Positions 35,366 through 44,838 are shown, numbered from the stretch's first letter. The stretch is 64,000 bases of DNA from an uncultured Flavobacteriaceae bacterium (GCA_943789455.1 CALSUE010000001.1:251001-315000), one strand, 5' to 3'. The notes: generated from the letters alone by a model not told the origin. Numbers and translations: made by a program.

Positions 35366-36457
35366 ATGAAAGCTGGAATTGTAGGATTACCAAATGTTGG
35401 AAAATCAACTTTATTTAATTGTTTGTCCAATGCGAAAGCACAAAGTGCTAATTTTCCATTTTGTACCATAGAACCAAATATTGGTGTAGTTAATGTGCCA
35501 GATACTCGTTTGGAAAAATTAGAGGAGCTAGTAAACCCAGAAAAAGTTATTCCAGCTACTGTAGAAATTGTAGATATTGCAGGGTTGGTTAAAGGAGCAA
35601 GTAAAGGTGAGGGCTTAGGAAATCAATTTCTAGCCAATATTCGTGAAACAGATGCTCTATTGCATGTCCTGAGATGTTTTGATAATGATAATATTATACA
35701 TGTAGATGCTTCAATTGATCCAGTAAGAGATAAAGAAACAATTGATATTGAGTTACAATTAAAAGATTTAGAAACTGTTCAAAAACGTTTAGAACGCGTA
35801 AAAAGAACTGCAAAAACAGGGAATAAAGAGGCGCAAGCAGAATTAGTTGTTTTGTTAAAAATTGAGGAAACTTTATTGCAAGGAGTTTCTGTAAGAGCCA
35901 TAGATTTTTCTGAAAAAGAACAGGAATTTATAACTCCATTACAGTTTATTACCTCCAAACCAGTTCTATACGTTTGTAATGTTGATGAAAATTCTGCAGT
36001 GTCTGGAAATGCATATGTAGACCAAGTAAAAGAGGCGGTAAACAATGAAGATGCGGAAGTTATTGTTTTAGCGGTTGGAACAGAGGCAGATATTACAGAA
36101 TTAGAGGATTACGATGAACGTCAGTTATTCTTAGAAGATATAGGACTAGAAGAAGCAGGTGTTTCTCGTTTAATTCGTTCTGCTTATAAATTATTAAACC
36201 TTCAAACCTATTTTACTGCTGGTGTAAAGGAGGTAAGGGCTTGGACAATTCAAATTGGAGCTACAGGACCACAAGCAGCTGGAGTTATTCATACTGATTT
36301 TGAAAAAGGTTTTATTCGAGCAGAAACCATCAGTTATGAAGATTATGTAACTTTTGGAACAGAAGCTAAGGTAAAAGAAGCTGGAAAAATGAGAGTAGAG
36401 GGAAAAGAATATGTTGTGCAAGACGGAGATGTGATGCACTTTAGATTTAATGTGTAG
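35366..36457 (+). CDS. ychF: Redox-regulated ATPase YchF (OBG family)
   Basis: 363 residues, the standard YchF length, from the ATG at 35366 ([15 protein letters not shown]). A longer in-frame extension to 35324 exists but would begin inside the terminator and does not fit the family. Motifs: P-loop GLPNVGKST, the NxxE variant of the G4 motif (CNVDENSA), which gives ATP preference, [20 protein letters not shown] and the C-terminal TGS domain (from about residue 280, [20 protein letters not shown]). It binds ribosomes and acts in stress responses; cytoplasmic. Confidence 0.97.
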   Translation: MKAGIVGLPNVGKSTLFNCLSNAKAQSANFPFCTIEPNIGVVNVPDTRLEKLEELVNPEKVIPATVEIVDIAGLVKGASKGEGLGNQFLANIRETDALLHVLRCFDNDNIIHVDASIDPVRDKETIDIELQLKDLETVQKRLERVKRTAKTGNKEAQAELVVLLKIEETLLQGVSVRAIDFSEKEQEFITPLQFITSKPVLYVCNVDENSAVSGNAYVDQVKEAVNNEDAEVIVLAVGTEADITELEDYDERQLFLEDIGLEEAGVSRLIRSAYKLLNLQTYFTAGVKEVRAWTIQIGATGPQAAGVIHTDFEKGFIRAETISYEDYVTFGTEAKVKEAGKMRVEGKEYVVQDGDVMHFRFNV

Positions 36458-36496
36458 CCAACTTTAATTATCAAGTTTAGTTAATTTATTACAAAT

Positions 36497-36532
36497 AAAA
36501 AGCCTACAGCGGATAGCTATAGGCTTTTTTTT
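36497..36532. terminator. Bidirectional terminator between ychF and the dual immunophilin gene
   Basis: AAAAAGCCTA (36497-36506) pairs with TAGGCTTTTT (36520-36529); a 13-base loop separates them and T-runs or A-runs flank both sides. It sits between two convergent genes. Confidence 0.85.
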
Positions 36533-36555
36533 GGTTAGTGTGTATTTTAGTTTTT

Positions 36556-37485
36556 TTAATTAACACCCATCAATTCTACATCAAAAATTAGTGTAGCATT
36601 TGGAGGAATAACTCCGCCAGCCCCACTTTCTCCATAAGCTAAGTTAGCAGGAATTACAAAACGTGCTTTATCTCCTACTTTTAATAAAAGTATTCCTTCG
36701 TCCCATCCGGCAATAACTTGACCTACACCAACTGAAAATTCAATTGGCTGCTTACGTTTGTATGAAGAGTCAAATACTGTACCGTCTAATAATTGCCCTT
36801 TATAATGCACAGAAACATTAGCTCCTTTAGTAGCTTTATTTCCATCACCATTTTGTAAAACTTTGTAACGTAAACCGCTCTGTGTTTCTTCATAACCTTT
36901 AGCTACGGTATCTAAGATCTCTTGTTGTTTTTTTCTTTCTTCTTCTTCTCGTTTTGCTCTTGAACCTTCAAAAGTTCTAAAGGCCTCAACTGCATTATAG
37001 GCTTCAGCATCTGTTCCAACTCTAAGAATTTCTATAGCCATTTCATCTCCCTGAGAAATAGTATCTACAACACTTTGTCCTTCAACTACATTTCCAAAAA
37101 CTGTGTGTTTCCCATCTAACCATGGAGTTTCAATATGAGTTATGAAAAATTGAGATCCATTGGTAGCTGGTCCTGAATTGGCCATCGATAATTTACCTGG
37201 ACCATCATGTTTTAGATCTGGATGAATTTCATCATCAAATTTATAACCCGGGTCACCTGTTCCTGTCCCTAATGGACACCCTCCTTGAATCATGAAATCT
37301 GGAATTACACGATGAAACTTTAAACCATCGTAATATGGTGTTCCTTGTTTCTTAACACTGTTTTCTAAATTTCCTTCTGCTAAGGCAACAAAGTTCCCAA
37401 CAGTACCAGGTGTTTTTTCATATGCTAAACTTACTAGAATATCTCCTTTTGAAGTTTTGAATTTTGCGTAGATTCCGTTATCCAT
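36556..37485 (-). CDS. Dual immunophilin: cyclophilin-FKBP fusion peptidyl-prolyl isomerase
   Basis: 309 residues carrying two unrelated prolyl isomerase domains. The cyclophilin half (about 1-165) has [37 protein letters not shown] and [11 protein letters not shown] charged helical linker rich in Glu/Lys/Arg (about 172-200) follows. The C-terminal FKBP half (about 215-309) has [34 protein letters not shown] and [19 protein letters not shown]. No signal peptide is present, so it is cytoplasmic. Dual-family immunophilins of this order (CFBP) have been described from Flavobacterium. Both active sites look intact. Confidence 0.95.
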   Translation of the reverse strand: MDNGIYAKFKTSKGDILVSLAYEKTPGTVGNFVALAEGNLENSVKKQGTPYYDGLKFHRVIPDFMIQGGCPLGTGTGDPGYKFDDEIHPDLKHDGPGKLSMANSGPATNGSQFFITHIETPWLDGKHTVFGNVVEGQSVVDTISQGDEMAIEILRVGTDAEAYNAVEAFRTFEGSRAKREEEERKKQQEILDTVAKGYEETQSGLRYKVLQNGDGNKATKGANVSVHYKGQLLDGTVFDSSYKRKQPIEFSVGVGQVIAGWDEGILLLKVGDKARFVIPANLAYGESGAGGVIPPNATLIFDVELMGVN

Positions 37486-37531
37486 TATTTAATTTATTTA
37501 ATTTGTTTTAAATGATTCTATCTCTTAATTT

Positions 37532-39121
37532 TTATTCGTATTCACTTGTAAAATGAAGCTTTACTGTAGGATATTTACTTTGTGTCATTTGGATGGTAAA
37601 TGCTGAATCAGCTAAAAAAACCAATTGCCCTTGTTTATCCTTTGCTAAATAGCGTTGTTTTACTCTCTTGAACTCTTTAAACTCCTCATTTTTTGGGTCT
37701 TCAGCTTGTACCCAACAAGCCTTATGAACATTAATATTTTCATAAGAACATTTTGCACCGTATTCATGTTCTAAACGATACTGTATCACTTCATATTGAA
37801 GTGCTCCCACAGTTCCAATAATTTTTCTACCATTCATACCTAATGTGAATAGTTGAGCAACACCTTCGTCCATTAATTGATCTAAGCCTTTAAAAAGTTG
37901 TTTAGATTTCATTGGATCTGCATTATTTACATACCTGAAGTGTTCGGGAGAAAAACTAGGAATTCCTTTAAAATTTAATTGTTCTCCTTCGGTAAGTGTA
38001 TCTCCAATTTTAAAATTTCCTGTATCATGCAACCCTACAATATCTCCAGGAAATGATTCATCAACGATTTCTTTTTTTTCTGCAAAGAATGTATTTGGAC
38101 TTGAGAATTTTACTTTTTTACCATTTCTTACATGTAAATATGGGGCATTTCTTTTAAAGGTTCCAGATACTATTTTTATAAACGCTAGACGGTCTCTGTG
38201 TTTTGGATCCATATTGGCATGAATCTTAAAAACAAACCCTGTTAATTTCTCCTCTTTAGAATCAACTAACCTTTCCTCTGCTTTTTTAGGTTGGGGTCTT
38301 GGTGCAATTTCTATAAAAGCATCTAACAATTCTTTAACTCCAAAATTATTTAAAGCAGATCCAAAAAACACGGGTTGTAATTTACCTTCTAGATATTCTA
38401 AATTGTTAAACTTAGGGTAAACCTCATAAATTAGTTCTAATTCCTCACGAAGCGTCTCAGCAGCACTTTCACCCAAAACTTCATCTAATTCAGGATTTTT
38501 TATATTGTCAAATTCAATACCTGCAGAAATACCTTGTTTATTGTCACCAGAAAAAATATTTAACTTCTTTTCATAAATATTATAAATCCCTTTAAAATCA
38601 TAACCCATTCCAATAGGAAAACTCATTGGAGTTACACGTAAACCTAATTTTTGTTCAACTTCATCTAACAAATCAAATGCATCTTTACCTTCTCGATCTA
38701 ATTTGTTTATAAAAACAAGCATTGGAATATTTCGCATTCTACATACCTCAACTAGCTTCTCTGTCTGTTCTTCTACTCCTTTGGCTACATCTATGACTAC
38801 AATAACACTATCTACAGCTGTTAAGGTTCTAAATGTATCTTCAGCAAAATCTTTATGCCCAGGTGTATCTAAAATATTTATCTTCTTGTCTTTATATATG
38901 AAAGCTAATACTGAAGTAGCAACAGAAATTCCACGTTGACGTTCAATTTCCATAAAATCTGACGTAGCTCCCTTTTTGATTTTATTATTTTTAACTGCAC
39001 CAGCCTCTTGAATCGCTCCACCAAATAATAAAAGTTTTTCGGTTAAAGTAGTTTTTCCAGCATCTGGATGGGATATTATACCAAAAGTTCTTCTGCGGTC
39101 TATTTCCTTTAAAAAGCTCAT
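37532..39121 (-). CDS. prfC: Peptide chain release factor 3
   Basis: Translational GTPase that recycles RF1/RF2 after termination. 529 residues from the ATG at 39121 (MSFLKEIDRRRTFG), matching the usual length; a TTG two codons upstream is less likely. The GTPase motifs are SHPDAGKTTLTE, the switch I/G2 region ATSDFMEIERQRGISVATSV, DTPGHKDFAEDT and FINKLDREGKDAFD. EF-Tu-like domain II and the RF3-specific C-terminal domain follow. TAACTTTG on the minus strand (39139-39146) is a possible -7 element 17 bases upstream. Confidence 0.97.
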   Translation of the reverse strand: MSFLKEIDRRRTFGIISHPDAGKTTLTEKLLLFGGAIQEAGAVKNNKIKKGATSDFMEIERQRGISVATSVLAFIYKDKKINILDTPGHKDFAEDTFRTLTAVDSVIVVIDVAKGVEEQTEKLVEVCRMRNIPMLVFINKLDREGKDAFDLLDEVEQKLGLRVTPMSFPIGMGYDFKGIYNIYEKKLNIFSGDNKQGISAGIEFDNIKNPELDEVLGESAAETLREELELIYEVYPKFNNLEYLEGKLQPVFFGSALNNFGVKELLDAFIEIAPRPQPKKAEERLVDSKEEKLTGFVFKIHANMDPKHRDRLAFIKIVSGTFKRNAPYLHVRNGKKVKFSSPNTFFAEKKEIVDESFPGDIVGLHDTGNFKIGDTLTEGEQLNFKGIPSFSPEHFRYVNNADPMKSKQLFKGLDQLMDEGVAQLFTLGMNGRKIIGTVGALQYEVIQYRLEHEYGAKCSYENINVHKACWVQAEDPKNEEFKEFKRVKQRYLAKDKQGQLVFLADSAFTIQMTQSKYPTVKLHFTSEYE

Positions 39122-39248
39122 CTTCAAAAATTGAGGTGCAAAGTTACGTTTTATTCTAAAATTAGAGAATACAAGATTTATAAATAGTTTTCAATGATTT
39201 TAATTTAATATATCATATTTTTATAGCTCAGAAGATTTTTAAATGTAA

Positions 39249-39734
39249 ATGAAAAAAATTATCGTTTTTTATTGTTTTAGCGTATTAATAGGATGTAATT
39301 CTAGCACTTCACAAAATTCAAATCGTAATAATCTTGATGTAAGCCAAACGAAATCAATATATCTAGATTTAGAAAATAATGAAGTGAACTTATCTTCATT
39401 TAAAGGAAAAAAAATTTTAATAAATTATTGGGCAACATGGTGTGGGCCCTGTATACAGGAAATGCCATCTCTTTTGAGAGCACAAGAACAATTAAAATCA
39501 GAGTATGTTTTTTTGCTAGTTTCAGAGGAATCTACTCAGAGAATCTCTAGGTTTAAAAGCCGTAAAAAATTTAATTTCAACTACATAAGATCAAGAGTCT
39601 CATTAGCTTCTATAGGAATATATTCTTTACCAATAACAATCATTTACGATGAAGAAGGTAAAGAAATAAAAACCATAGAAGGATCTGTAGTTTGGGATTC
39701 AAAAAGAATGATAAAAAAACTTAAAGCCATATAA
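39249..39734 (+). CDS. TlpA-like thioredoxin-fold lipoprotein
   Basis: 161 residues. A lipoprotein signal peptide ends at VLIGC (Cys16), so it is anchored in the periplasm or outer membrane. The thioredoxin fold has the redox motif WATWCGPC (Cys65, Cys68) and the cis-Pro strand SIGIYSLPITIIYD. TlpA/ResA proteins reduce or exchange disulfides outside the cytoplasm. The next gene starts one base after its stop, so the two are translated as a pair; the partner has a CxCC cluster that could be its substrate (inference). Confidence 0.88.
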   Translation: MKKIIVFYCFSVLIGCNSSTSQNSNRNNLDVSQTKSIYLDLENNEVNLSSFKGKKILINYWATWCGPCIQEMPSLLRAQEQLKSEYVFLLVSEESTQRISRFKSRKKFNFNYIRSRVSLASIGIYSLPITIIYDEEGKEIKTIEGSVVWDSKRMIKKLKAI

Positions 39735-39735
39735 A

Positions 39736-40941
39736 ATGAATAGAGTTATTTTATTATTACTATTTTTTACCCTTTTGTCTTCTTGTTTAAAAAAAGATTT
39801 TAAAGTCGAAGAAATACAATTTTCTTTCGGTAAAAATAACGCTCAGCCAAACCTTGTCTCTAATGGTAATCATTTAACCCTTTCTTGGATTTCATCAGAA
39901 GAAGATAAAGAGGCTATATTATTTTACAGCCAATATGAAGATAATAAGTGGACAGCACCTACCTCTATTGCTTCTGGTTCTGATTGGTTTGTGAATTGGG
40001 CGGATTTCCCTGCAAATGCGATAAACGAAGATTTATTATTAACCAGTTACTTAAAAAAATCGGATTCAGGAACGTATACTTATGATGTTCTATTAAATTT
40101 AGAAACTTTATCTGGAAAAAAAATTAAAGAAAATTTTTTATTACATACAGACGGTGTAAAAGCTGAACATGGTTTTGTGAGTATGATTCCATCACATAAA
40201 AAAGGATTTTATGTTACATGGTTAGATGGGAGAAATACAGTTGCTAATTCAGGAGAAGCTCATCATAAAGCAATGACCATAAGATTTGCAGAAATTTTAC
40301 CTACTGGAGAAATAGTAAATGAAACTGAATTAGACGCTACTACGTGTGATTGTTGTCAAACTTCCATTGCTATGACAAATGATGGGCCAATAGTGGTTTA
40401 TAGAAATAGAAGTAAAGATGAGGTTCGCGATATTTTTATCACTAGATATAAAGATGGTATTTGGGAAAAACCAAGACCTGTTCATAATGATGGATGGGTA
40501 ATAAATGGTTGCCCTGTAAATGGTCCAAAAGTTGTTGTGAATTCTTCGAATACAGCTATAGCTTGGTTTACTGCTGCAGAAGGTAAACCAAAAGTAAATG
40601 TCTCTTTTTCTAACTCTGATGATGGTGATTTTAGACCTCCTGTTCAGTTAAATGATTTAAATGCCATAGGTAGAGTGGATGTTGCTTTTTTAAACTCTAG
40701 CGAAGTATTGGTTAGTTATATGGAACTTGACGATCACGGTACTTATTTAAAAATTAAGAAAGTATCCATTGATGGAAAAGTATCTGAGGCTAAAACAATA
40801 GCTGTTATCGATGAAGGAAGAAATTCAGGTGTTCCTCAATTAGAAATAATGAAAGGAAATGTTTTTTTAGCTTGGACGTATAGTGTTGAGGGAAAAAATC
40901 AATTAAAATCTGTAAAATTTAATTCTGAGAGCTTTTATTGA
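39736..40941 (+). CDS. Sialidase/BNR-like propeller lipoprotein with CDCC motif
   Basis: 401 residues. The lipobox LLSSC (Cys17) makes it a lipoprotein. The remainder is made of repeated beta-rich units with Asp-box-like turns (SNGNHLTLSWISSEEDKEA, SQYEDNKWTAP, RYKDGIWEKPRP, SNSDDGDFRPPV), which suggests a sialidase-like beta-propeller. Catalytic sialidase residues are not evident. A striking TTCDCCQTS motif (Cys204, 206, 207) and INGCPVNGP (Cys259) lie in adjacent blades and could bind metal or form disulfides. It follows the thioredoxin lipoprotein by one base. Function unknown. Confidence 0.7.
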   Translation: MNRVILLLLFFTLLSSCLKKDFKVEEIQFSFGKNNAQPNLVSNGNHLTLSWISSEEDKEAILFYSQYEDNKWTAPTSIASGSDWFVNWADFPANAINEDLLLTSYLKKSDSGTYTYDVLLNLETLSGKKIKENFLLHTDGVKAEHGFVSMIPSHKKGFYVTWLDGRNTVANSGEAHHKAMTIRFAEILPTGEIVNETELDATTCDCCQTSIAMTNDGPIVVYRNRSKDEVRDIFITRYKDGIWEKPRPVHNDGWVINGCPVNGPKVVVNSSNTAIAWFTAAEGKPKVNVSFSNSDDGDFRPPVQLNDLNAIGRVDVAFLNSSEVLVSYMELDDHGTYLKIKKVSIDGKVSEAKTIAVIDEGRNSGVPQLEIMKGNVFLAWTYSVEGKNQLKSVKFNSESFY

Positions 40942-40949
40942 GATACTTT

Positions 40950-41654
40950 TTACTTAATTACTTCTGCTTTAATAAATACTTCTTCTAGCGGCCATTCTTT
41001 CTTATCAGCATCAAGTTTAGCTATTTTTTCCATAGTTTTAAATCCATCAATAATTTCTCCAAAAATTGTGTGTTCTCCGTCCAAATGGTGACTTCCTCTT
41101 TTATCTTGTATCATATAAAATTCAAAAGGAGATGAAGTTTTATTTGGGTTGTTTTCCCATTGTCTTGCTGCGGCAAGAGCACCATATTTGTGTCTTCTAT
41201 GTGATTTTATTTCTGCTGGAATTCTGTAGTTATATTTTATTCTGAGTTTCCGAGTTTTAGGATGATCAGAATTTCCACCCTGAACAATAAAGTTGGGTAC
41301 AATTCTATGAAAAGAAGTAGTATTGAAGTATCCAGTTTTAGTTAAAAAAACAAAACTTGCTCTGTGTAAAGGAGTATCATTATATAATTTAATTTTTATG
41401 TCTCCTAACCTAGTTTTAAATAGAACAATAGTCTCTTTGTTTAGATTTCCATATGCTTTTAAAAATGAAATTGCATTAGTTTTGTTTATGGTATCTGTTC
41501 CTTTTACAATAATTTTTTTGGAAACTTTTTTAACAACTTTTTCTTCCTTTATTATTGTTTTTTTTGATTGAGGGTTTTCTTTCAAATCACATGCTAAACA
41601 AATTGTAATAAAAAAACATAGAAAAACTGAATTATATTTAGATATATTTAACAT
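40950..41654 (-). CDS. Cyclophilin-type peptidyl-prolyl isomerase lipoprotein
   Basis: 234 residues from the ATG at 41654 (MLNISKYNSVFLCFF); the upstream frame to 41690 would put charged residues before the signal peptide. The lipobox ITICLAC places it in the periplasm. A Lys-rich spacer leads to a cyclophilin domain with SFHRIVPNFIVQGGNSD, GALAAARQ, SSPFEFYMIQD and LDGEHTIFGEII. The basic insertion TRKLRIKYNYRIPAEIKSHR is unusual among short bacterial cyclophilins. It probably folds exported proteins. It converges with the propeller lipoprotein gene, 8 bases away. Confidence 0.9.
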   Translation of the reverse strand: MLNISKYNSVFLCFFITICLACDLKENPQSKKTIIKEEKVVKKVSKKIIVKGTDTINKTNAISFLKAYGNLNKETIVLFKTRLGDIKIKLYNDTPLHRASFVFLTKTGYFNTTSFHRIVPNFIVQGGNSDHPKTRKLRIKYNYRIPAEIKSHRRHKYGALAAARQWENNPNKTSSPFEFYMIQDKRGSHHLDGEHTIFGEIIDGFKTMEKIAKLDADKKEWPLEEVFIKAEVIK

Positions 41655-41712
41655 ATTACAAATATAAATATTAGATTTTTGATTATGCATTTATGCAATA
41701 AAAACAAAAATT

Positions 41713-41738
41713 TAAATTTGTTGATTTTTGTATTTTTG
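41713..41738 (+). promoter_or_regulatory. Possible -7 elements upstream of idi
   Basis: Two matches to TAnnTTTG occur in tandem, TAAATTTG (41713-41720) and TATTTTTG (41731-41738), 36 and 18 bases before the idi ATG. No TTG lies at -33 spacing for either. Confidence 0.35.
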
Positions 41739-41756
41739 TAAGTATAATTATAATCG

Positions 41757-42275
41757 ATGGAAGAGAATGTTATTTTGGTAGATGAACAAGACAATCAATT
41801 AGGATTGATGCCAAAAATGGAAGCACATGAAAAAGCGGTTTTACACAGAGCTTTTTCAGTTTTTATATTTAATAATAAAGGAGAATTAATGTTACAACAA
41901 AGAGCTGCTCACAAATACCATTCTCCATTATTATGGACCAATACTTGTTGTTCTCACCAAAGAGATGGTGAGTCTAATATTGAAGCAGGAAAAAGACGCT
42001 TAGTTGAAGAAATGGGTTTTGAAACCAATTTAAAAGAGGTTTTTTCGTTCATTTACAAAGCTCCTTTTGATAATGGTTTGACTGAGCATGAATTAGATCA
42101 CGTTATGGTTGGTAATTTTGATGGTCTACCTAAAGTTAACCCTGAGGAAGTTGCTTCATACAAATGGATGAGGTTAGATGCAATTAAAGAAGATATTGAG
42201 TTGCATCCAAATCTTTACACAGCCTGGTTTAAAATTATTTTTAAAGAATCATACTCAAAACTAACATATGCCTAG
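41757..42275 (+). CDS. idi: Isopentenyl-diphosphate delta-isomerase, type 1
   Basis: Interconverts IPP and DMAPP for isoprenoids. 172 residues, Nudix-fold type 1 enzyme. Seen: HRAFSVFIFNNKGELMLQQRA, the catalytic Cys in WTNTCCSH, the metal/proton-relay Glu in EHELDHVM and KRRLVEEMGFE as the Nudix-like helix. It overlaps the next gene by 8 bases, so the pair is one transcript. Metal-binding His residues are kept. Confidence 0.97.
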   Translation: MEENVILVDEQDNQLGLMPKMEAHEKAVLHRAFSVFIFNNKGELMLQQRAAHKYHSPLLWTNTCCSHQRDGESNIEAGKRRLVEEMGFETNLKEVFSFIYKAPFDNGLTEHELDHVMVGNFDGLPKVNPEEVASYKWMRLDAIKEDIELHPNLYTAWFKIIFKESYSKLTYA

Positions 42276-42681
42276 AATCACGGGATACAGAAAAGCGCAT
42301 TTTAATGCAGCACACAGATTATATAAACCAGATTGGTCTGATGAAAAAAATTCAGAAGTCTTTGGAAAGTGCAATAACCCCTATTTTCATGGTCATAACT
42401 ATGAAATTATTGTAGCAGTAACTGGAGAAATAGACCCAGATACAGGTTATGTTTTTGATTTGGGAATTTTAAAAAATTTAATTCAGACCGAAATTGAAGA
42501 TGCTTTTGATCATAAAAATTTAAATCTCGAAGTAGAGGAATTTAAGACTTTAAATCCAACAGCTGAAAACATATGTGTAGTTTCGTACAACAAACTCAGA
42601 AAACACTTACCAACTTCACTAGATTTAGAAATCACATTGTACGAAACACCTAGGAATTTTGTAAAGTATTCAGGAGAGTAA
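42268..42681 (+). CDS. 6-pyruvoyl/6-carboxy-tetrahydropterin synthase family enzyme
   Basis: 137 residues, T-fold enzyme acting on dihydroneopterin triphosphate. The zinc His residues are in FNAAHRL and FHGHNY; the catalytic Cys lies in FGKCNNPYFHGHNYE, a form closer to eukaryotic PTPS (CNNPNGHGHNY) than to short E. coli QueD. DHKNLNLEV and PTAENICVV give the remaining active-site residues and the glutamate anchor ETPRNFVKY ends the fold. It could serve queuosine (QueD) or biopterin-like synthesis; no queuosine gene lies near to decide, so no symbol is given. Confidence 0.9.
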   Translation: MPRITGYRKAHFNAAHRLYKPDWSDEKNSEVFGKCNNPYFHGHNYEIIVAVTGEIDPDTGYVFDLGILKNLIQTEIEDAFDHKNLNLEVEEFKTLNPTAENICVVSYNKLRKHLPTSLDLEITLYETPRNFVKYSGE

Positions 42682-42693
42682 TTTTCAGGTATT

Positions 42694-43368
42694 TTATGAT
42701 AAGAATTTAGCAAGCATTTTTTTTACCTTTAACATTTGTTTTAAAGCTCTATTTGACTTCTTTAAATAGCTTGACTCAATACCAATAAACTTAGCAAGTT
42801 TACTCTTATACTCTTTAGAAAAGATAATTTTCTTATTAATTTCAATATCTTTTTTTGTTTTTTTATCGCTTAAGTATGCACTAGAAATAATGTTAGAATG
42901 AAAAAGATACAATTCATCCATTAGCTTACCATTCACATCAAGTCGGTCATAATGATGACCATAAACCAATCCAATTTCGTGTGATAGTTTACTTACACCA
43001 AAGTAAGTGAGTCTTCCACTAGAAACAGAAACATCATAAGCGCTTGTTGTTCCAAAAAATGTATTTCCAGTACCAATTTTTTTTGATTTTTCAAGAAAAC
43101 TATCGTAGTCAAAGGGTATCTTGTTATTCAACATATCCATTAAGTTGTGTCCTACTAAATTCTTTGAACTATGTTCATTAATTACCGCCTCTAATTGTAA
43201 AATATCATCATCAAGATCTTTTGACATCGCATTATAATCTTCAATTAATCTCTTTTTTAGTTGATTATCTTGTCTCCATTCCTCGATAAAGAATGAAATT
43301 GTGATGGCTAAAAAAATCATAAACAATTCAAGGATACTTTTTTTTACGTCTAGTTTAAGTTTAGTCAT
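42694..43368 (-). CDS. Membrane-anchored protein of unknown function
   Basis: 224 residues from the ATG at 43368 (MTKLKLDVKKSILE); a longer frame to 43407 is less likely. One N-terminal transmembrane helix (ILELFMIFLAITISFFIEEW) is followed directly by a charged helical domain (RQDNQLKKRLIEDYNAMSKD), a layout shared by Bacteroidota families of unknown function such as DUF6090-like proteins. The rest is helical, with no catalytic motif. Not recognised further. It converges with the PTPS-family gene. Confidence 0.6.
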   Translation of the reverse strand: MTKLKLDVKKSILELFMIFLAITISFFIEEWRQDNQLKKRLIEDYNAMSKDLDDDILQLEAVINEHSSKNLVGHNLMDMLNNKIPFDYDSFLEKSKKIGTGNTFFGTTSAYDVSVSSGRLTYFGVSKLSHEIGLVYGHHYDRLDVNGKLMDELYLFHSNIISSAYLSDKKTKKDIEINKKIIFSKEYKSKLAKFIGIESSYLKKSNRALKQMLKVKKMLAKFLS

Positions 43369-43539
43369 TATTACTTTTAGTTTATATATATAAAAATTTA
43401 CTTTCAAATGTATGTAATATTTATATCCGAAAAAAATCAGTTTTAATTCCGAAAGTTTACAGTTTTCGTTAGTCTTTTAGAATTATAGTATACATATGCT
43501 AAATATGTATATTTGAAGTTAATTATGATTTAAATTGAT

Positions 43540-44232
43540 ATGTATGAAAACTGTAAAGTAATCGCATTTGATGCCGATGATACGCTTTGGGTAAATGAAA
43601 CTTATTTTAGAGACGCAGAGAAAAAATTTGCAAAAATTTTATCAAAGTATGAGACTGTAAATAAGATAGAACAGGAGCTTTTTAAAGTAGAAATGAAGAA
43701 CTTAGAATTGTATGGCTATGGTATTAAGGGATTTATGCTTTCATTGATTGAATGTGCTTTAGAATTATCTAATTACTCCATATCTCAGCATGAAATAGAA
43801 AAAATATTGATCTTAGGAAAAGAGATGTTAACTAAGCCAATTGAATTGTTAGATGGGGTAGAAGAGGTTTTGGAAAAGCTTCATAAGAAGTATAAACTGA
43901 TAGTAGCTACAAAAGGAGATTTATTAGATCAAGAGCGTAAATTAGAGAAATCAGGATTATTAAAATATTTTCATCATATAGAGGTAATGAGTGAAAAAAA
44001 AGAAGTGGATTACAGGAAGTTAATAAAACATTTAGATATTAATTCAAATGAGTTATTAATGGTTGGTAACTCATTAAAATCGGATGTGTTACCTCTTATA
44101 AAAATTGGCGCATCAGCTATTCATATTCCATTTCATATAACCTGGTCCCATGAAGAGGTTTCGTTAGAGGAAACCAAAAATTCAAATTTTCAGACTTTGA
44201 GTCAACTAAAAGATATTTTGAAATTTGTATAA
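43540..44232 (+). CDS. HAD-superfamily hydrolase (phosphatase)
   Basis: 230 residues, cytoplasmic. All four HAD motifs are present: nucleophile and acid Asp in FDADDTLW (motif I), Thr in VATKGD (II), Lys in DYRKLIKH (III) and the acidic GNSLKSDVLP (IV). The helical cap between motifs I and II suits a small phosphorylated substrate, as in YjjG-like nucleotidases. The substrate cannot be read from the sequence. TATATTTG (43508-43515) lies 24 bases upstream of the ATG as a possible -7 element. Confidence 0.88.
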   Translation: MYENCKVIAFDADDTLWVNETYFRDAEKKFAKILSKYETVNKIEQELFKVEMKNLELYGYGIKGFMLSLIECALELSNYSISQHEIEKILILGKEMLTKPIELLDGVEEVLEKLHKKYKLIVATKGDLLDQERKLEKSGLLKYFHHIEVMSEKKEVDYRKLIKHLDINSNELLMVGNSLKSDVLPLIKIGASAIHIPFHITWSHEEVSLEETKNSNFQTLSQLKDILKFV

Positions 44233-44272
44233 ATTTTTTAGCCATTGATCTAACTGAATTAATTTTAAAAGT

Positions 44273-44305
44273 TTGAAAAAAGATTGGATAAAAGAGTTAG
44301 ATTTG
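44273..44305 (+). promoter_or_regulatory. Promoter of the 84-residue protein gene
   Basis: TTG (44273-44275)-N22-TAGATTTG (44298-44305) matches the Bacteroidota promoter, ending 19 bases before the ATG at 44325. This supports expression of the small gene. Confidence 0.58.
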
Positions 44306-44324
44306 TACTTTAAAATAATTAAGT

Positions 44325-44579
44325 ATGGCAAGTATAAAGAATTTAAAAAAAGACATCAACTATGTTTTAGGTGATGTAATTGATGAGTGTTTAGTTTCAG
44401 CAACCGGAGACATAAAAAAAATTGAAGCCATTGTAGATGAGGCTATTGTTATTTTTGATGAATTAATTGCTAAAGTAAACGCAAAAAATATAGAAAATAA
44501 AAAAGCTCATTTTAAAGCTATAGAAGAAGAATTAGAAAATAAGGCTACTAAACTTTTAACGAAAGTTAATAAGCTGTAA
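44325..44579 (+). CDS. Small helical protein of unknown function (84 aa)
   Basis: 84 residues, highly charged and almost wholly alpha-helical in character (KNLKKDINYVLGDVIDECL, AHFKAIEEELENKATKLL). No signal peptide or membrane segment, so it is cytoplasmic. The codon use is like its neighbours and a full promoter match lies upstream, so I take it as real. Not recognised; small helical bundle proteins of this kind are common in flavobacteria. Confidence 0.7.
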   Translation: MASIKNLKKDINYVLGDVIDECLVSATGDIKKIEAIVDEAIVIFDELIAKVNAKNIENKKAHFKAIEEELENKATKLLTKVNKL

Positions 44580-44643
44580 TTCTTATTTATTGACATACGA
44601 AATTTCAAGATTGTTCGTTATATAAATAAATTAAAGTTTGTTT

Positions 44644-44838
44644 ATGGCAAGAGCGATGTTTGAATATTCTAAAACTGTTCTAAAAAAGGTTAGTTTTAGT
44701 TCTGATTTGTTTTGTAAAGAGTTAGAAAAAGCATTAAAGAGATTATTACCTCATGAAATTAGTGAATTAACCATTTGGTTAAGAAAGTATACTAGTAATA
44801 AGCCTGAACTTCACTCTTATTTAAGTTTAATTAGTTAA
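44644..44838 (+). CDS. Small basic protein of unknown function (64 aa)
   Basis: 64 residues from the ATG at 44644 (MARAMFEYSKTVLKKVSF); a TTG at 44638 is in frame but less likely. Basic N-terminal half, then ELEKALKRLLPHEISELTIWLRKY, two probable helices. No signal peptide. Sixty-four bases after the 84-residue gene and probably co-transcribed. Not recognised; both could be regulators of translation or nucleic-acid binding, but nothing in the sequence proves this. Confidence 0.62.
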   Translation: MARAMFEYSKTVLKKVSFSSDLFCKELEKALKRLLPHEISELTIWLRKYTSNKPELHSYLSLIS

